Made by a program: the position numbers and the translations under genes. Below are positions 16,122 through 24,749 of a stretch of 64,000 nucleotides of DNA, one piece after another. The stretch is from an uncultured Lachnospiraceae bacterium (GTDB lineage: Bacteria; Bacillota; Clostridia; Lachnospirales; Anaerotignaceae), in NCBI GenBank assembly GCA_944383855.1, contig CALWRB010000017.1, positions 1 through 64,000 on the forward strand. Reading direction: 5' to 3'. The notes below the pieces were generated by a model. It worked only from the letters and a program-made list of their open reading frames with translations. It did not search any database and was not told the origin of the DNA. Position 1 is the stretch's first letter, and every line of letters starts with the position of its first letter.

Positions 16122-16150
16122 ATTATAGCCGAGAAGCGGCGTTCTGTCAA
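16122..16150 (-). promoter_or_regulatory. Consensus promoter for purA
   Basis: TTGACA (16145-16150) and TATAAT (16122-16127) with exactly 17 bp between, both perfect consensus. The leader to the purA start is about 95 nt. Confidence 0.92.
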
Positions 16151-16265
16151 ATGTTTGTGTATAGCCTGTATTTTTATGCAATGAAAATCGGTGCAAAAAA
16201 GAGTTCGTTTTTGATAAAAGCAGGGAGAATCCGCATAAAAATCAGGCTGCTGTGGCTGTGTCATA

Positions 16266-16294
16266 TTGAAACAAAGTTGAAAAAATGTTACAAT
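16266..16294 (+). promoter_or_regulatory. Promoter for the multidomain operon
   Basis: TTGAAA (16266-16271), 17-bp spacer ending in TGT, TACAAT (16289-16294), an extended -10. It leaves a leader of about 100 nt before the 1618-residue protein. Confidence 0.8.
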
Positions 16295-16399
16295 AACAAA
16301 AGTGTGATATGGCGCATTTAAAACAGAATAAACAAATTTTTTGAATAAGAACATCGAAAAAAACGACCGAACGGCAGAAAAAAAGAAGGGGTACTTCAT

Positions 16400-19300
16400 A
16401 TGCAGAAAAAAAAGGCGAATTTTATATATAAAGAGCTGCAGGAACGTCTGCTGCGAAAAGATTTCCTCAGAAAATCGGGGTTGAGCAAAAAACGTGCGGC
16501 GTCACTGCTGCAGCGTCAGGAGCATCTGAAAGGGATCGAGGAGATCTTACAGGCGCCGCAGGTCAGCTGTAAGCAGGTGGCGGCTTTGTTTGCGCCGGTG
16601 ATGGTGTCCTTGGCGGGGGAAACGCCGAAGGAAGGGTGGCTATTGTATATTTATGAAACTTTGCGTAAGCATATGTATCCGCAGAGTGTGGAAAGCATGC
16701 CGCAGCCGAAATTCCAGAGTGCGATGCTGTTTTATCTGGAAACGCTCAGGCTTTTTCTGGAGCAGGAAAAAGAAAGCGCGCCGTTTTGCCGTACGCGTGA
16801 TTTTTGTTTCGCCACGGCAGAGGAAGTGGCAGGCAGCCCCTATGAAGAAGACTACCGCCGGTTTATGGAGTGCGTCAAAGCAGAATATATTTACGAACTG
16901 ATGCGAATTGGCAGGGAGATCATGCCCTTTGATCTTTTGGCGCATGTGGCAGGGGTACATATGGTCGCGATGCATGCCGCAAGACAGATGGCGGCTGCAG
17001 GAGAGCCGGTCGATCTGGCGCTGATCAGTGCGGCGGCGGTGGGGCATGATTTCGGAAAGCTTGGCTGCAAGATCTATGAGATCAAGCGTATGCCATATCT
17101 GCATTATTACTATACCGATCACTGGTTTACGGCACACCGCCTGACCAATATCGGTATGATCGCGGCGAACCATTCGACTTGGGATCTGGAGCTGGAAAAC
17201 CTGCCGGTAGAGTCGCTGTTATTGATCTATGCGGATTTCCGCGTGAAAACGGCAGGGCATGAAAACGGCAAGGAAATCATGGGATTTTACAGCTTAGCGG
17301 ATTCCTTCCGTGTGATACTGGACAAGTTGGATAATGTGGATCAGGCGAAGGAAAACCGCTACCGCCATGTGTATTCCAGACTGGTGGATTTTGAAAACTA
17401 TATGATCTCTTTGGGTGTGAATGTGGATCTGACGGAAGAAACGCTGCGCCCCACAGAGAAAAAAGACGTGGCACTTTTGACCATGGCAGAAACGGTAGAA
17501 GCGATCAAAGAGATCTCCATCGGACACAATATCGAACTGATGTATCGTTTGAGCCGTGAAACTTCATTCGGTAATATCCTGGAAACGGCAAGAAGCTCCA
17601 AAAACTGGAAAAATTCCAGAGCGTATATCGATATTTTCGGAGAGTATTTTACTTATATGAACCAGAAACAAAAACAGATGACGCTGAATTTTCTGTATGA
17701 GCTGATGGTGCATCGGGAAGGCGATATCCGCAGGCAGGCAGCCGATCTGATGGGAAATATCATCGCGACGTACGATGTGGAATATACCAAGGAACTGCCC
17801 GACGGCGCCTCTTGGGGACCGACGGAAACGGACAGCGCCGCGCTTTGGAAGAAATATCTGGAAATGATCGTAAACCCCGGGCATAAGATCATGCCGCGCC
17901 ACCGCAGATGGCTGGGATACTCTTTGCGCAGGGTGATCCAGTCTTTATTGCGTTATGCCAAAGAGGCTTACCGCAGCCGTTATATCGAAGCGATCTTGGA
18001 CTACTACAGGCAGATGGATTATGACCAGGAAACGGCGTTTATCCTGATCGATGTAATGCCGACCCTGCCGATCGAAACACTGGAAGAAGCGCAGCAGATG
18101 ACGCTGATCGCTTTCATGCACCGCTATGCGGTACAGCTGGAAGGGTCTTTGGAAGTGCGGGCGGCGGTGTTGCTGAATCTGAAGGATTTTTCGGAGGAGA
18201 TCAGACGAAATTCCGTGCGTCAGGCGGTTTGCGCACTGGCGGAAGAAGTGCCGGTCAAGGGCGAAGTGAATTTGCAGTTTTTGCTGTATCATATCGGCAG
18301 GTTGTACGGCATTTCCGACCGTTTGCCTGCGCTGTCTTATGAGCGTATTTTCCGAGAGGAAAAAGTCATTTCCGATATTTTCTTGGAAAACTTGAAGGCG
18401 GCAACGCCGTGGAAGATCAAAATTGTGAATATCCAGCTCTTGTTTGACCGCATCGAGCGGGGGGAAGAAGTGCCGAAGCTGCATATCGCGACGCACTTTG
18501 CCAATCTCTTGAAAGTCAGCGAACAGGTCAGTGTGCGCCATTTTGCGGGAAAAACATTGGTGCGTATGGCGAAATATTTAAGTTGGGACCAAAGAAACGA
18601 AGTAGCGGTAGAGCTGTTTCGCGGTCTGGAGATCGGTGAGTTTGAGTTTTCGAAATATATTCCGCAGTATTTGGGCGAATTTATTTTGTACCTGCACCCG
18701 AAAGAGCTCAACGAGCTGTTACAGGATCTGGATAAGCTGATCGCCAGCACAAATGACCGTATCGCCAGTGTCGCGGTGGATACCTTTGGCGTCATCATGC
18801 GCCATTACAGCGGGTATTTGTCCAGATTCCCGGAAGCCATTGATTTTAACGAAGCAAGACGCAAGCTGATCTTGGGCGAAATTCTGCGGGGGCTTGCGAA
18901 TTATCAGCCGACGGTCAGACAGGAAGCGTTTTGGGTGATCGGGCATGAGCTCTTTGGCAATGCGGACTGGTCGATGGAAGAAAAAAGACGGCTGTTTGTG
19001 GCGGTCGGCAAGAAATTGATCGCGCTGGTCAGCAATAAAGAGGAAGATGAACTGGCGTTTTTACATAATACGGCGGCGCTGAATTATATTTACGGCTTTA
19101 TCGGGGATTATTTATTTCAGCATCAGCGTTTCGAGTTTGCGGAACCGCAAAAGATCGCGTTTTTCCCCGGTACCTTCGATCCGTTTTCTTTGGGGCATAA
19201 GGAGATCGCCAAGGAGATCCGCGATATGGGCTTTGCGGTATATCTGGCGTTAGATGAGTTTTCTTGGTCGAAAAAAACGCAGCCGCATATCATTCGCAGA

Positions 19301-21256
19301 CAGATTGTGAATATGAGTGTTGCCAATGAGGAAAATATCTTCCTGTTCCCGGAGGATATTCCGATCAATATCGCCAATTCCGATGATCTGGCAAAACTGC
19401 GCAAACTCTTTGACGGCAGGGAAGTCTATATGGTGGCAGGCAGTGATGTGGTCAAAAACGCATCGGCATACCGTACGGAAATGACGCCAAACTGTATCCG
19501 CACCTTTCCGCATGTACTGTTTCTGCGTGACAGCGCGCAGCAAAAACAAAACAGCCTGCCGGAAGCGGGCGGAATCGAGGCGGAAGTGATCGAGCTGAAG
19601 CTGCCAAGGCATCTGGAGGACATCAGCTCTACCCGAATCCGGGAAAATATCGACAATAACCGTGACATTTCCAGCCTGATCGACCCTGTGGCACAAAACT
19701 ATATCTATGAAAACAGCCTTTATCTGCGGGAGTCGCAGTATAAGAAGCTTCTGGAAGCGAAAGATTTCCATGTGATCTGTGATGCGCCTGTCAGCGAAGC
19801 TTTTCTTGCGCAGGTGCAAACGGCGTTTGATGCGGAAACGGCAGAGGCTTTTGTAAAGGCGGCGGCAGCGCAAGGCAGTCGGGTGACTGCGCTTTACAGC
19901 GATGCGAAAGCACAGCGACCGGAAGGCGCGATCCTGTACCGTTATTTGCCGACCGCACAGCTGTATCAGGAATTTCAGGGAATGCACGCGGCGGCGTATT
20001 TCAGGGAGAATGCTTCCGGCAAGATCATGCTGATCACTGCCTTTGGCGTGCGTGAAAAGACAGATCTGGAAGAAGTGGAGCAGATCGTTTTGGCGGAGGC
20101 TTTAGCAGCCTGCCTGGAGCAGGATTATACCTATTCCGTGTTAAGCCCCGGTATCAAGCGTTTGAGCGCGGCGCAGGAGAGTGTGCTGTATCGGCAGGGA
20201 TACCGCAAAATAGAAGGCTTGGATTGTGAAGGAACGGTATACGCGGTGGATATGAAAAATCCTGTGGTACTGTTTAAAAATATGCAGACGGTCATCAAAG
20301 AACCGCTGAACCAGAATGAAGCGGTGCTGGAAGTGTTGGAGCAAAATCACAGACGGCTGCAAAATGCCATGACAAAGCTCTATCCCGGGCAACTGGTAAT
20401 CTCCTTAGACTCCGGCATGATGTATGGCAAATTGATCGAGCGGATCACTGCGGCAAACGGCGTTCCGAAAGAGGAAGGTCCCGTCAGACAGTTGGGAAGT
20501 GCGATGTGCGTACCGTTTGGCAAGATCCTCAAAGGCATTGTGATACCCAATACAGTGACCAAAGTACTGCATACGGATAAATTATTCGAAACCGACGTGC
20601 GCAGCTTCAAGATCAAGGAATTTCCGAACTATCTGCCGTTGAAAAGTCAGGTGCGTATGATCAAATCTTTCCGCCGTCCCGTGATTTTGGTAGACGATCT
20701 GATGCATAAAGGATACCGCATCAAAGAACTGAACCCGATATTCCAAGAAGAAGGATTGCAGATCGATCGGATCATTGTGGGCGTGCTTTCGGGCAGAGGC
20801 AAAGATTTGATGGAGATCCAGGGCAGGAAGGTAGAAAGCGCGTATTTTATCCCTTCCGTGCAGGCGTGGTTTGTGGAGTCGTCCATTTACCCCTTCATCG
20901 GCGGGGACGGCATCGTGCAGCGTGTGAAAAGCAAGGATAATCTGTTCCATGCGGTCAACCTGATCTTGCCGTATGTGCTGCCGGCGTTTTTGGCACGCTG
21001 CGACACGAAGGCGGTGTACGATTTTTCCATGGTATGCCTGCAAAACGCCAAAGAACTTCTGGAAGTGCTGGAAAAGGAATATCAGCGTCTGTTCGAGCGG
21101 ACGCTGACGTTAAACCGACTCAGTGAAGTGATCATTTCGCCGACCTGCCCCGATAAAGGCAGCTGCATCAGCTATGATCACCACTTGCCGGCTTCTGTGT
21201 ATGTGGAAAACGATATGGAAAAACTGGTGCGCTTGCGGAATCTTGCGCAAAAATGA
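16400..21256 (+). CDS. 1618-residue HD / repeat / nucleotidyltransferase / PRTase-like protein
   Basis: An N-terminal HD phosphohydrolase-like domain has all expected ligands: H182, H216-D217, H258 and D279. Residues about 370-900 are helical, with HEAT-like character. Residues about 918-1110 form a NadD-like nucleotidyltransferase: GTFDPFSLGHKE at 924 is the (H/T)xGH box, and SSTRIRE near 1075 matches the ISSTxIR motif. About 1110-1300 is an unassigned alpha/beta region, possibly GNAT-like. About 1310-1530 looks like a phosphoribosyltransferase, with VILVDDLMHKGYR near 1427 as the PRPP loop. It likely acts on a nucleotide or nicotinamide-type cofactor. The ATG follows GAAGGGG. It heads a three-gene operon. 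No experimental function is known to me. Confidence 0.88.
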   Translation: MQKKKANFIYKELQERLLRKDFLRKSGLSKKRAASLLQRQEHLKGIEEILQAPQVSCKQVAALFAPVMVSLAGETPKEGWLLYIYETLRKHMYPQSVESMPQPKFQSAMLFYLETLRLFLEQEKESAPFCRTRDFCFATAEEVAGSPYEEDYRRFMECVKAEYIYELMRIGREIMPFDLLAHVAGVHMVAMHAARQMAAAGEPVDLALISAAAVGHDFGKLGCKIYEIKRMPYLHYYYTDHWFTAHRLTNIGMIAANHSTWDLELENLPVESLLLIYADFRVKTAGHENGKEIMGFYSLADSFRVILDKLDNVDQAKENRYRHVYSRLVDFENYMISLGVNVDLTEETLRPTEKKDVALLTMAETVEAIKEISIGHNIELMYRLSRETSFGNILETARSSKNWKNSRAYIDIFGEYFTYMNQKQKQMTLNFLYELMVHREGDIRRQAADLMGNIIATYDVEYTKELPDGASWGPTETDSAALWKKYLEMIVNPGHKIMPRHRRWLGYSLRRVIQSLLRYAKEAYRSRYIEAILDYYRQMDYDQETAFILIDVMPTLPIETLEEAQQMTLIAFMHRYAVQLEGSLEVRAAVLLNLKDFSEEIRRNSVRQAVCALAEEVPVKGEVNLQFLLYHIGRLYGISDRLPALSYERIFREEKVISDIFLENLKAATPWKIKIVNIQLLFDRIERGEEVPKLHIATHFANLLKVSEQVSVRHFAGKTLVRMAKYLSWDQRNEVAVELFRGLEIGEFEFSKYIPQYLGEFILYLHPKELNELLQDLDKLIASTNDRIASVAVDTFGVIMRHYSGYLSRFPEAIDFNEARRKLILGEILRGLANYQPTVRQEAFWVIGHELFGNADWSMEEKRRLFVAVGKKLIALVSNKEEDELAFLHNTAALNYIYGFIGDYLFQHQRFEFAEPQKIAFFPGTFDPFSLGHKEIAKEIRDMGFAVYLALDEFSWSKKTQPHIIRRQIVNMSVANEENIFLFPEDIPINIANSDDLAKLRKLFDGREVYMVAGSDVVKNASAYRTEMTPNCIRTFPHVLFLRDSAQQKQNSLPEAGGIEAEVIELKLPRHLEDISSTRIRENIDNNRDISSLIDPVAQNYIYENSLYLRESQYKKLLEAKDFHVICDAPVSEAFLAQVQTAFDAETAEAFVKAAAAQGSRVTALYSDAKAQRPEGAILYRYLPTAQLYQEFQGMHAAAYFRENASGKIMLITAFGVREKTDLEEVEQIVLAEALAACLEQDYTYSVLSPGIKRLSAAQESVLYRQGYRKIEGLDCEGTVYAVDMKNPVVLFKNMQTVIKEPLNQNEAVLEVLEQNHRRLQNAMTKLYPGQLVISLDSGMMYGKLIERITAANGVPKEEGPVRQLGSAMCVPFGKILKGIVIPNTVTKVLHTDKLFETDVRSFKIKEFPNYLPLKSQVRMIKSFRRPVILVDDLMHKGYRIKELNPIFQEEGLQIDRIIVGVLSGRGKDLMEIQGRKVESAYFIPSVQAWFVESSIYPFIGGDGIVQRVKSKDNLFHAVNLILPYVLPAFLARCDTKAVYDFSMVCLQNAKELLEVLEKEYQRLFERTLTLNRLSEVIISPTCPDKGSCISYDHHLPASVYVENDMEKLVRLRNLAQK

Positions 21257-21281
21257 TAGATACAGAGGGAAGGGAACAAAC

Positions 21282-22451
21282 GTGGATTGGTTGGAGTATA
21301 ACGGCGGCAAAGCTTTGATTCTGGAAAAAGACCCGCAGGCAAGCAAAGGCTTGTTTTACCTGACACACCGTGCGATGTGCGAAAAAGAAGGTCTGTGGTG
21401 GCTGGACGAGAATCGTCTGCTTTTGGCACAGGGCGAAGCGGAAGGTGATTTTTTCTCCTGCCCTGCCGTCAATCTTTCGTGGGGTACAAAACAGCAGTGG
21501 AAGCAGCGACTGGAGCGCTTGGCAGCAGCTGTGGGTGAGAAAAAGACGCTGCACTTGCTTGCGCTTGGCGATGTGGGCAGTACCGTACTGACGGCGCTGA
21601 AGCTGTTGGGAAGCGACTGCCTGCGGGAAATCGGGATCTACGATATGAACCCCGCTGTTTGCCAAAGATGGGAAAGCGAATTAAACCAGGCGGCTTATCC
21701 TTGGGACTATGACGCACTGCCCGAGGTGAAGATATTACAGGAGAAGGAGTTATTTGACTGTGATGTGTTCGTGTTTTGCGCTTCCAAAGGCATACCTCCT
21801 GTAGGAAGCGATGTGAAAGATGTGCGTATGGCGCAGTATGCAGCCAATCGCGGCATTGTTTCGCTGTATGCCAAAAAAGCCAGAGAAGTCGGCTTCCAGG
21901 GGCTGTTTGCCGTGGTGTCTGACCCTGTGGACCCGCTTTGTCGGGCGGCGTTTTTTGCGGCAAATACCGATGAAAACGGCTGTTTTGACGCAAAAGGACT
22001 GCGCCCCGAGCAGATACAGGGCTATGGACTTGGCGTGATGAATGCCAGAGGCGCGTATTATGCGAAAAAAGACAGCCGTTTTGCCTCTTTTTTGCAAGAA
22101 GGGCGTGCCTTTGGTCCGCATGGAGAGGATTTGGTGTTGGCAAACAGTATTGCGCACTATGACGACGCGCTTTCCAAAGAGCTGACCACACTTGCGGTGC
22201 AGGCGAATTTACGCACCAGAGAACTGGGATTTAAGCCGTATGTGGCGCCTGCGATTTCTTCCGCCGCCATTTCTTTGCTTTTGACGCTGCGCGGGCAGTG
22301 GCATTACAGCTCCAACGCGCTGGGCGGCGTTTGGATGGGCAGCAAAAACAGGACCACCGCGCAGGGTCTGCAAATCGAAAGCCTGCCGCTGCCGCAGGCA
22401 TTGTATGAAAGACTGCAACACGCTTACCAAGCTTTGGAGGCGATCGAATGA
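21282..22451 (+). CDS. Lactate/malate dehydrogenase-fold protein
   Basis: The 389-residue protein has a Rossmann motif LLALGDVGSTVLTALKLLG ending in the acidic IYDMN. It then has VVSDPVDPLC (compare SNPVD of lactate dehydrogenases), an arginine segment GVMNARGAYYAKK, and GPHGED in place of GEHGDS, keeping the catalytic His. The first 90 residues are a non-LDH extension. It is probably an NAD(P)-dependent 2-hydroxyacid oxidoreductase of unknown substrate. I chose the GTG at 21282 because AGAGGGAAGGG precedes it; an in-frame ATG at 21174 lies inside the upstream gene. It starts 25 bp after the multidomain gene and overlaps the next by 4 bp. Confidence 0.8.
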   Translation: MDWLEYNGGKALILEKDPQASKGLFYLTHRAMCEKEGLWWLDENRLLLAQGEAEGDFFSCPAVNLSWGTKQQWKQRLERLAAAVGEKKTLHLLALGDVGSTVLTALKLLGSDCLREIGIYDMNPAVCQRWESELNQAAYPWDYDALPEVKILQEKELFDCDVFVFCASKGIPPVGSDVKDVRMAQYAANRGIVSLYAKKAREVGFQGLFAVVSDPVDPLCRAAFFAANTDENGCFDAKGLRPEQIQGYGLGVMNARGAYYAKKDSRFASFLQEGRAFGPHGEDLVLANSIAHYDDALSKELTTLAVQANLRTRELGFKPYVAPAISSAAISLLLTLRGQWHYSSNALGGVWMGSKNRTTAQGLQIESLPLPQALYERLQHAYQALEAIE

Positions 22452-23512
22452 AACAAAACATCATCGTGATATGCCCATGCTGTGAGCAGGAATATAAAAC
22501 GGAACGCCTGCAAAAGGTTTTGCGGCATATGCTGGAAGGATTTTGCTGTGAATGGATCACGGAAGCGGCGGCTTTTCGTCCGCTGAGAGATCAAAAGGTA
22601 TTGTTTGCGATCTCTTTGGGCGAAAGCGGTGTGAATTTAGAGTATTATCGCCTGCTCAAACGTCTGCGGACAGAAACGGACTGTCTGGAGGGCTGTGTCG
22701 GCAGTGTGATCGTGGACGGAGAGAGCGAACTGTTTACCAAGGCTGTGGCAAGGGATATCGTATTTGCCGCAAACCGCTGCGGCTGTGCTTTTCCCGGGCG
22801 CGCGATGGTGGAAGGTACGGGTTCTTTACAGAATTTTCGGATTCAGGCGATGCGTACGCAGACGGATTACATGGGGGCTTATGTTGCGGCGGCGTGCGAT
22901 ATGATGCAGCGCCTGCGGGATTATGCGCCGATACGCAAAGAAGAACCTAAACTATTGGTGTTACACGCGGGAAGTCATCAGACAAGCAATACCCTTTCGC
23001 TGTGGGAGATGGTCAAAAGCCATCTGGACGGCTGCAAGATTCGGGAGATCTCTCTGCGAAACGGTGAGATTCAGGATTGCAGCGGCTGCCCGTACACCAT
23101 GTGTATGCACTACAGCAAAAAGGCAAGCTGTTATTACGGCGGTGTAATCGTGGAGCAGGTATATCCCGCGATTTTGGATTGTGACGCTCTGGTCATGCTC
23201 TGCCCGAACTATAATGACGCCATCAGCGCGAATTTATCGGCATTTGTCAATCGCTTGACTTCGCTGTTCCGTCAGACGGCGTTTTATGATAAAACACTGT
23301 TTGGTATCGTAGTTTCCGGCTACAGCGGCGGGGATCTGGTGGCAGGGCAGCTGATCAGCGGGCTGCATATGAATAAAACATTTCGCCTGCCGCCGCATTT
23401 TGCGATGCTGGAAACGGCAAATGACCCCGGCAGTATCTATCAGGTGGAAGGCATTGCACAAAGAGCTGCCGCTTTTGCGGAACAGATTCTGGTACAAATC
23501 CGAAAGGATTAA
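22448..23512 (+). CDS. NADPH-dependent FMN reductase-like flavoprotein
   Basis: In this 354-residue protein the second half (from about residue 158) is a flavodoxin-like NADPH:FMN reductase domain, with LLVLHAGSHQTSNT as the phosphate loop and VMLCPNYNDAISANL as the flavin loop. A cysteine cluster, CSGCPYTMC, follows the style of iron-sulfur flavoproteins. The first 150 residues form a separate alpha/beta domain with a CPCCEQEY start that I cannot assign. Its start overlaps the preceding stop in an ATGA, indicating translational coupling, so it very likely works with the two upstream products. Confidence 0.8.
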   Translation: MKQNIIVICPCCEQEYKTERLQKVLRHMLEGFCCEWITEAAAFRPLRDQKVLFAISLGESGVNLEYYRLLKRLRTETDCLEGCVGSVIVDGESELFTKAVARDIVFAANRCGCAFPGRAMVEGTGSLQNFRIQAMRTQTDYMGAYVAAACDMMQRLRDYAPIRKEEPKLLVLHAGSHQTSNTLSLWEMVKSHLDGCKIREISLRNGEIQDCSGCPYTMCMHYSKKASCYYGGVIVEQVYPAILDCDALVMLCPNYNDAISANLSAFVNRLTSLFRQTAFYDKTLFGIVVSGYSGGDLVAGQLISGLHMNKTFRLPPHFAMLETANDPGSIYQVEGIAQRAAAFAEQILVQIRKD

Positions 23513-23555
23513 AAATTTTTTAACCCCCACCATTCTCTTTTTTTCTTGCGGCGGG

Positions 23556-23566
23556 TATGGTACAAT
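23556..23566 (+). promoter_or_regulatory. Extended -10 promoter
   Basis: TATGGTACAAT contains TG-G-TACAAT about 100 bp before the lipoprotein gene. No clear -35 is visible. It is the same type of site as at 8957 and 33587. Confidence 0.45.
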
Positions 23567-23667
23567 GACAAAAAGATAACGATTGATCTCTCCGCCGCTT
23601 TTTTTGCGGAGAGGGGGTATATCATGTTTTCGGGAGGTCAGAAACGATAAAGGGGAAGGGAAATACG

Positions 23668-24693
23668 ATGAAGAAACGAAGGTTGACTGTTTTGGCGGTC
23701 TGTCTTGCGGTGCTGACGGCACTGAGCGCTTGCTCGAGCGAGCCGTCTGTTGGGACACAGCAGCCGCAGATGGAAACCAATCTTGCCGCAGACGGCAAAG
23801 AGGTCTATACATTCGCCAAAATACAGGAGGATATGTTTGTATATTACGGAGAGCAGTTTTCCGTATGGACACCGCAGCAGACGCTGTTGGAGCTGACGGG
23901 GTTGACGGAATGCTGCGGTATGGCATTTAATGTGGTGGAATACACGGCGCAGGAAGAAATGACGCATGTAGTGCTGCGCAGTTACCCCAAGACGCAGGAG
24001 CCGTTTGCGGAAACGAAGATCTATCTGGATATTCTGCCGGAAACAAGCTATGATGCACAGCAGTTGGATCAGCTTTTGACGGAGCGCTTTGACCGGCATA
24101 TGCTGACGGAAACAGAGGGTGTTTACACCTTCAGCGGTGAGGACTACTATATGCAGGGCACCGTGTTCTCGGAAGGTGTGGTTCGCTTCACACAGGAAGG
24201 CACGCTGCTGCTGTATGCCAAGCAGATCGAGCGCAGCGGCAGGGACTGGAAACCGTATGAAGCAGAGGAAGAAGTACGGTTGGAAATCCTTGAAACAGTG
24301 ATGGATTCTTGCCTGCGGCTGCGAAAAGATGTGCCTTTGCAGGAGCTGGAAGAAGTGCTGCCCGGCAGTTTTTCCATTACTTATCACGGCGAAAGCATTA
24401 CACTGCCCTGTGAGGATATACGAATCCAAAACGGGAATGTCTATTGGCAGATGGCGGACGGCAGCGATACTTGGTACCGCTTGGAGCCGTTGATCGGCAG
24501 TTGGCCGTATGAGCCGATCCCGGCATATTTGGAGATCTGGCAAAAAGGGCAGGAGCAAAATGAGATGGACGAGGCAATGAGTATGCTGCTCGGTATCCCC
24601 GCGGTGCCGGGAGAGGGGAAAAACGGTACTTTTTGGCTGTTTTGTATGGACGATATGCCGTTTCGCATCTATCGCAATATGACAGTGGAATAA
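23668..24693 (+). CDS. Uncharacterised lipoprotein
   Basis: The 341-residue protein begins with a lipoprotein signal peptide (MKKRR, hydrophobic core, LSAC lipobox with Cys22), so it should be anchored on the outer face of the membrane. The mature part is acidic and mixed alpha/beta, with repeated Tyr/Trp-rich strands; I see no enzyme motif. GGGGAAGGGAAA precedes the ATG. It lies 155 bp after the three-gene operon with its own likely promoter and a terminator after it, so it is probably independent. Confidence 0.85.
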   Translation: MKKRRLTVLAVCLAVLTALSACSSEPSVGTQQPQMETNLAADGKEVYTFAKIQEDMFVYYGEQFSVWTPQQTLLELTGLTECCGMAFNVVEYTAQEEMTHVVLRSYPKTQEPFAETKIYLDILPETSYDAQQLDQLLTERFDRHMLTETEGVYTFSGEDYYMQGTVFSEGVVRFTQEGTLLLYAKQIERSGRDWKPYEAEEEVRLEILETVMDSCLRLRKDVPLQELEEVLPGSFSITYHGESITLPCEDIRIQNGNVYWQMADGSDTWYRLEPLIGSWPYEPIPAYLEIWQKGQEQNEMDEAMSMLLGIPAVPGEGKNGTFWLFCMDDMPFRIYRNMTVE

Positions 24694-24706
24694 AGAAAAT
24701 CAAAAT

Positions 24707-24747
24707 AAAGGCGTTGACCGTAAAGAGATACGGAAAACGCCTTTTTT
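24707..24747 (+). terminator. Terminator
   Basis: AAAGGCGTT (24707-24715) pairs with AACGCCTTT (24736-24744), with an inner CCGTA/TACGG stem, followed by T residues. It separates the lipoprotein gene from the convergent glycosyltransferase gene. Confidence 0.85.
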
Positions 24748-24749
24748 AT

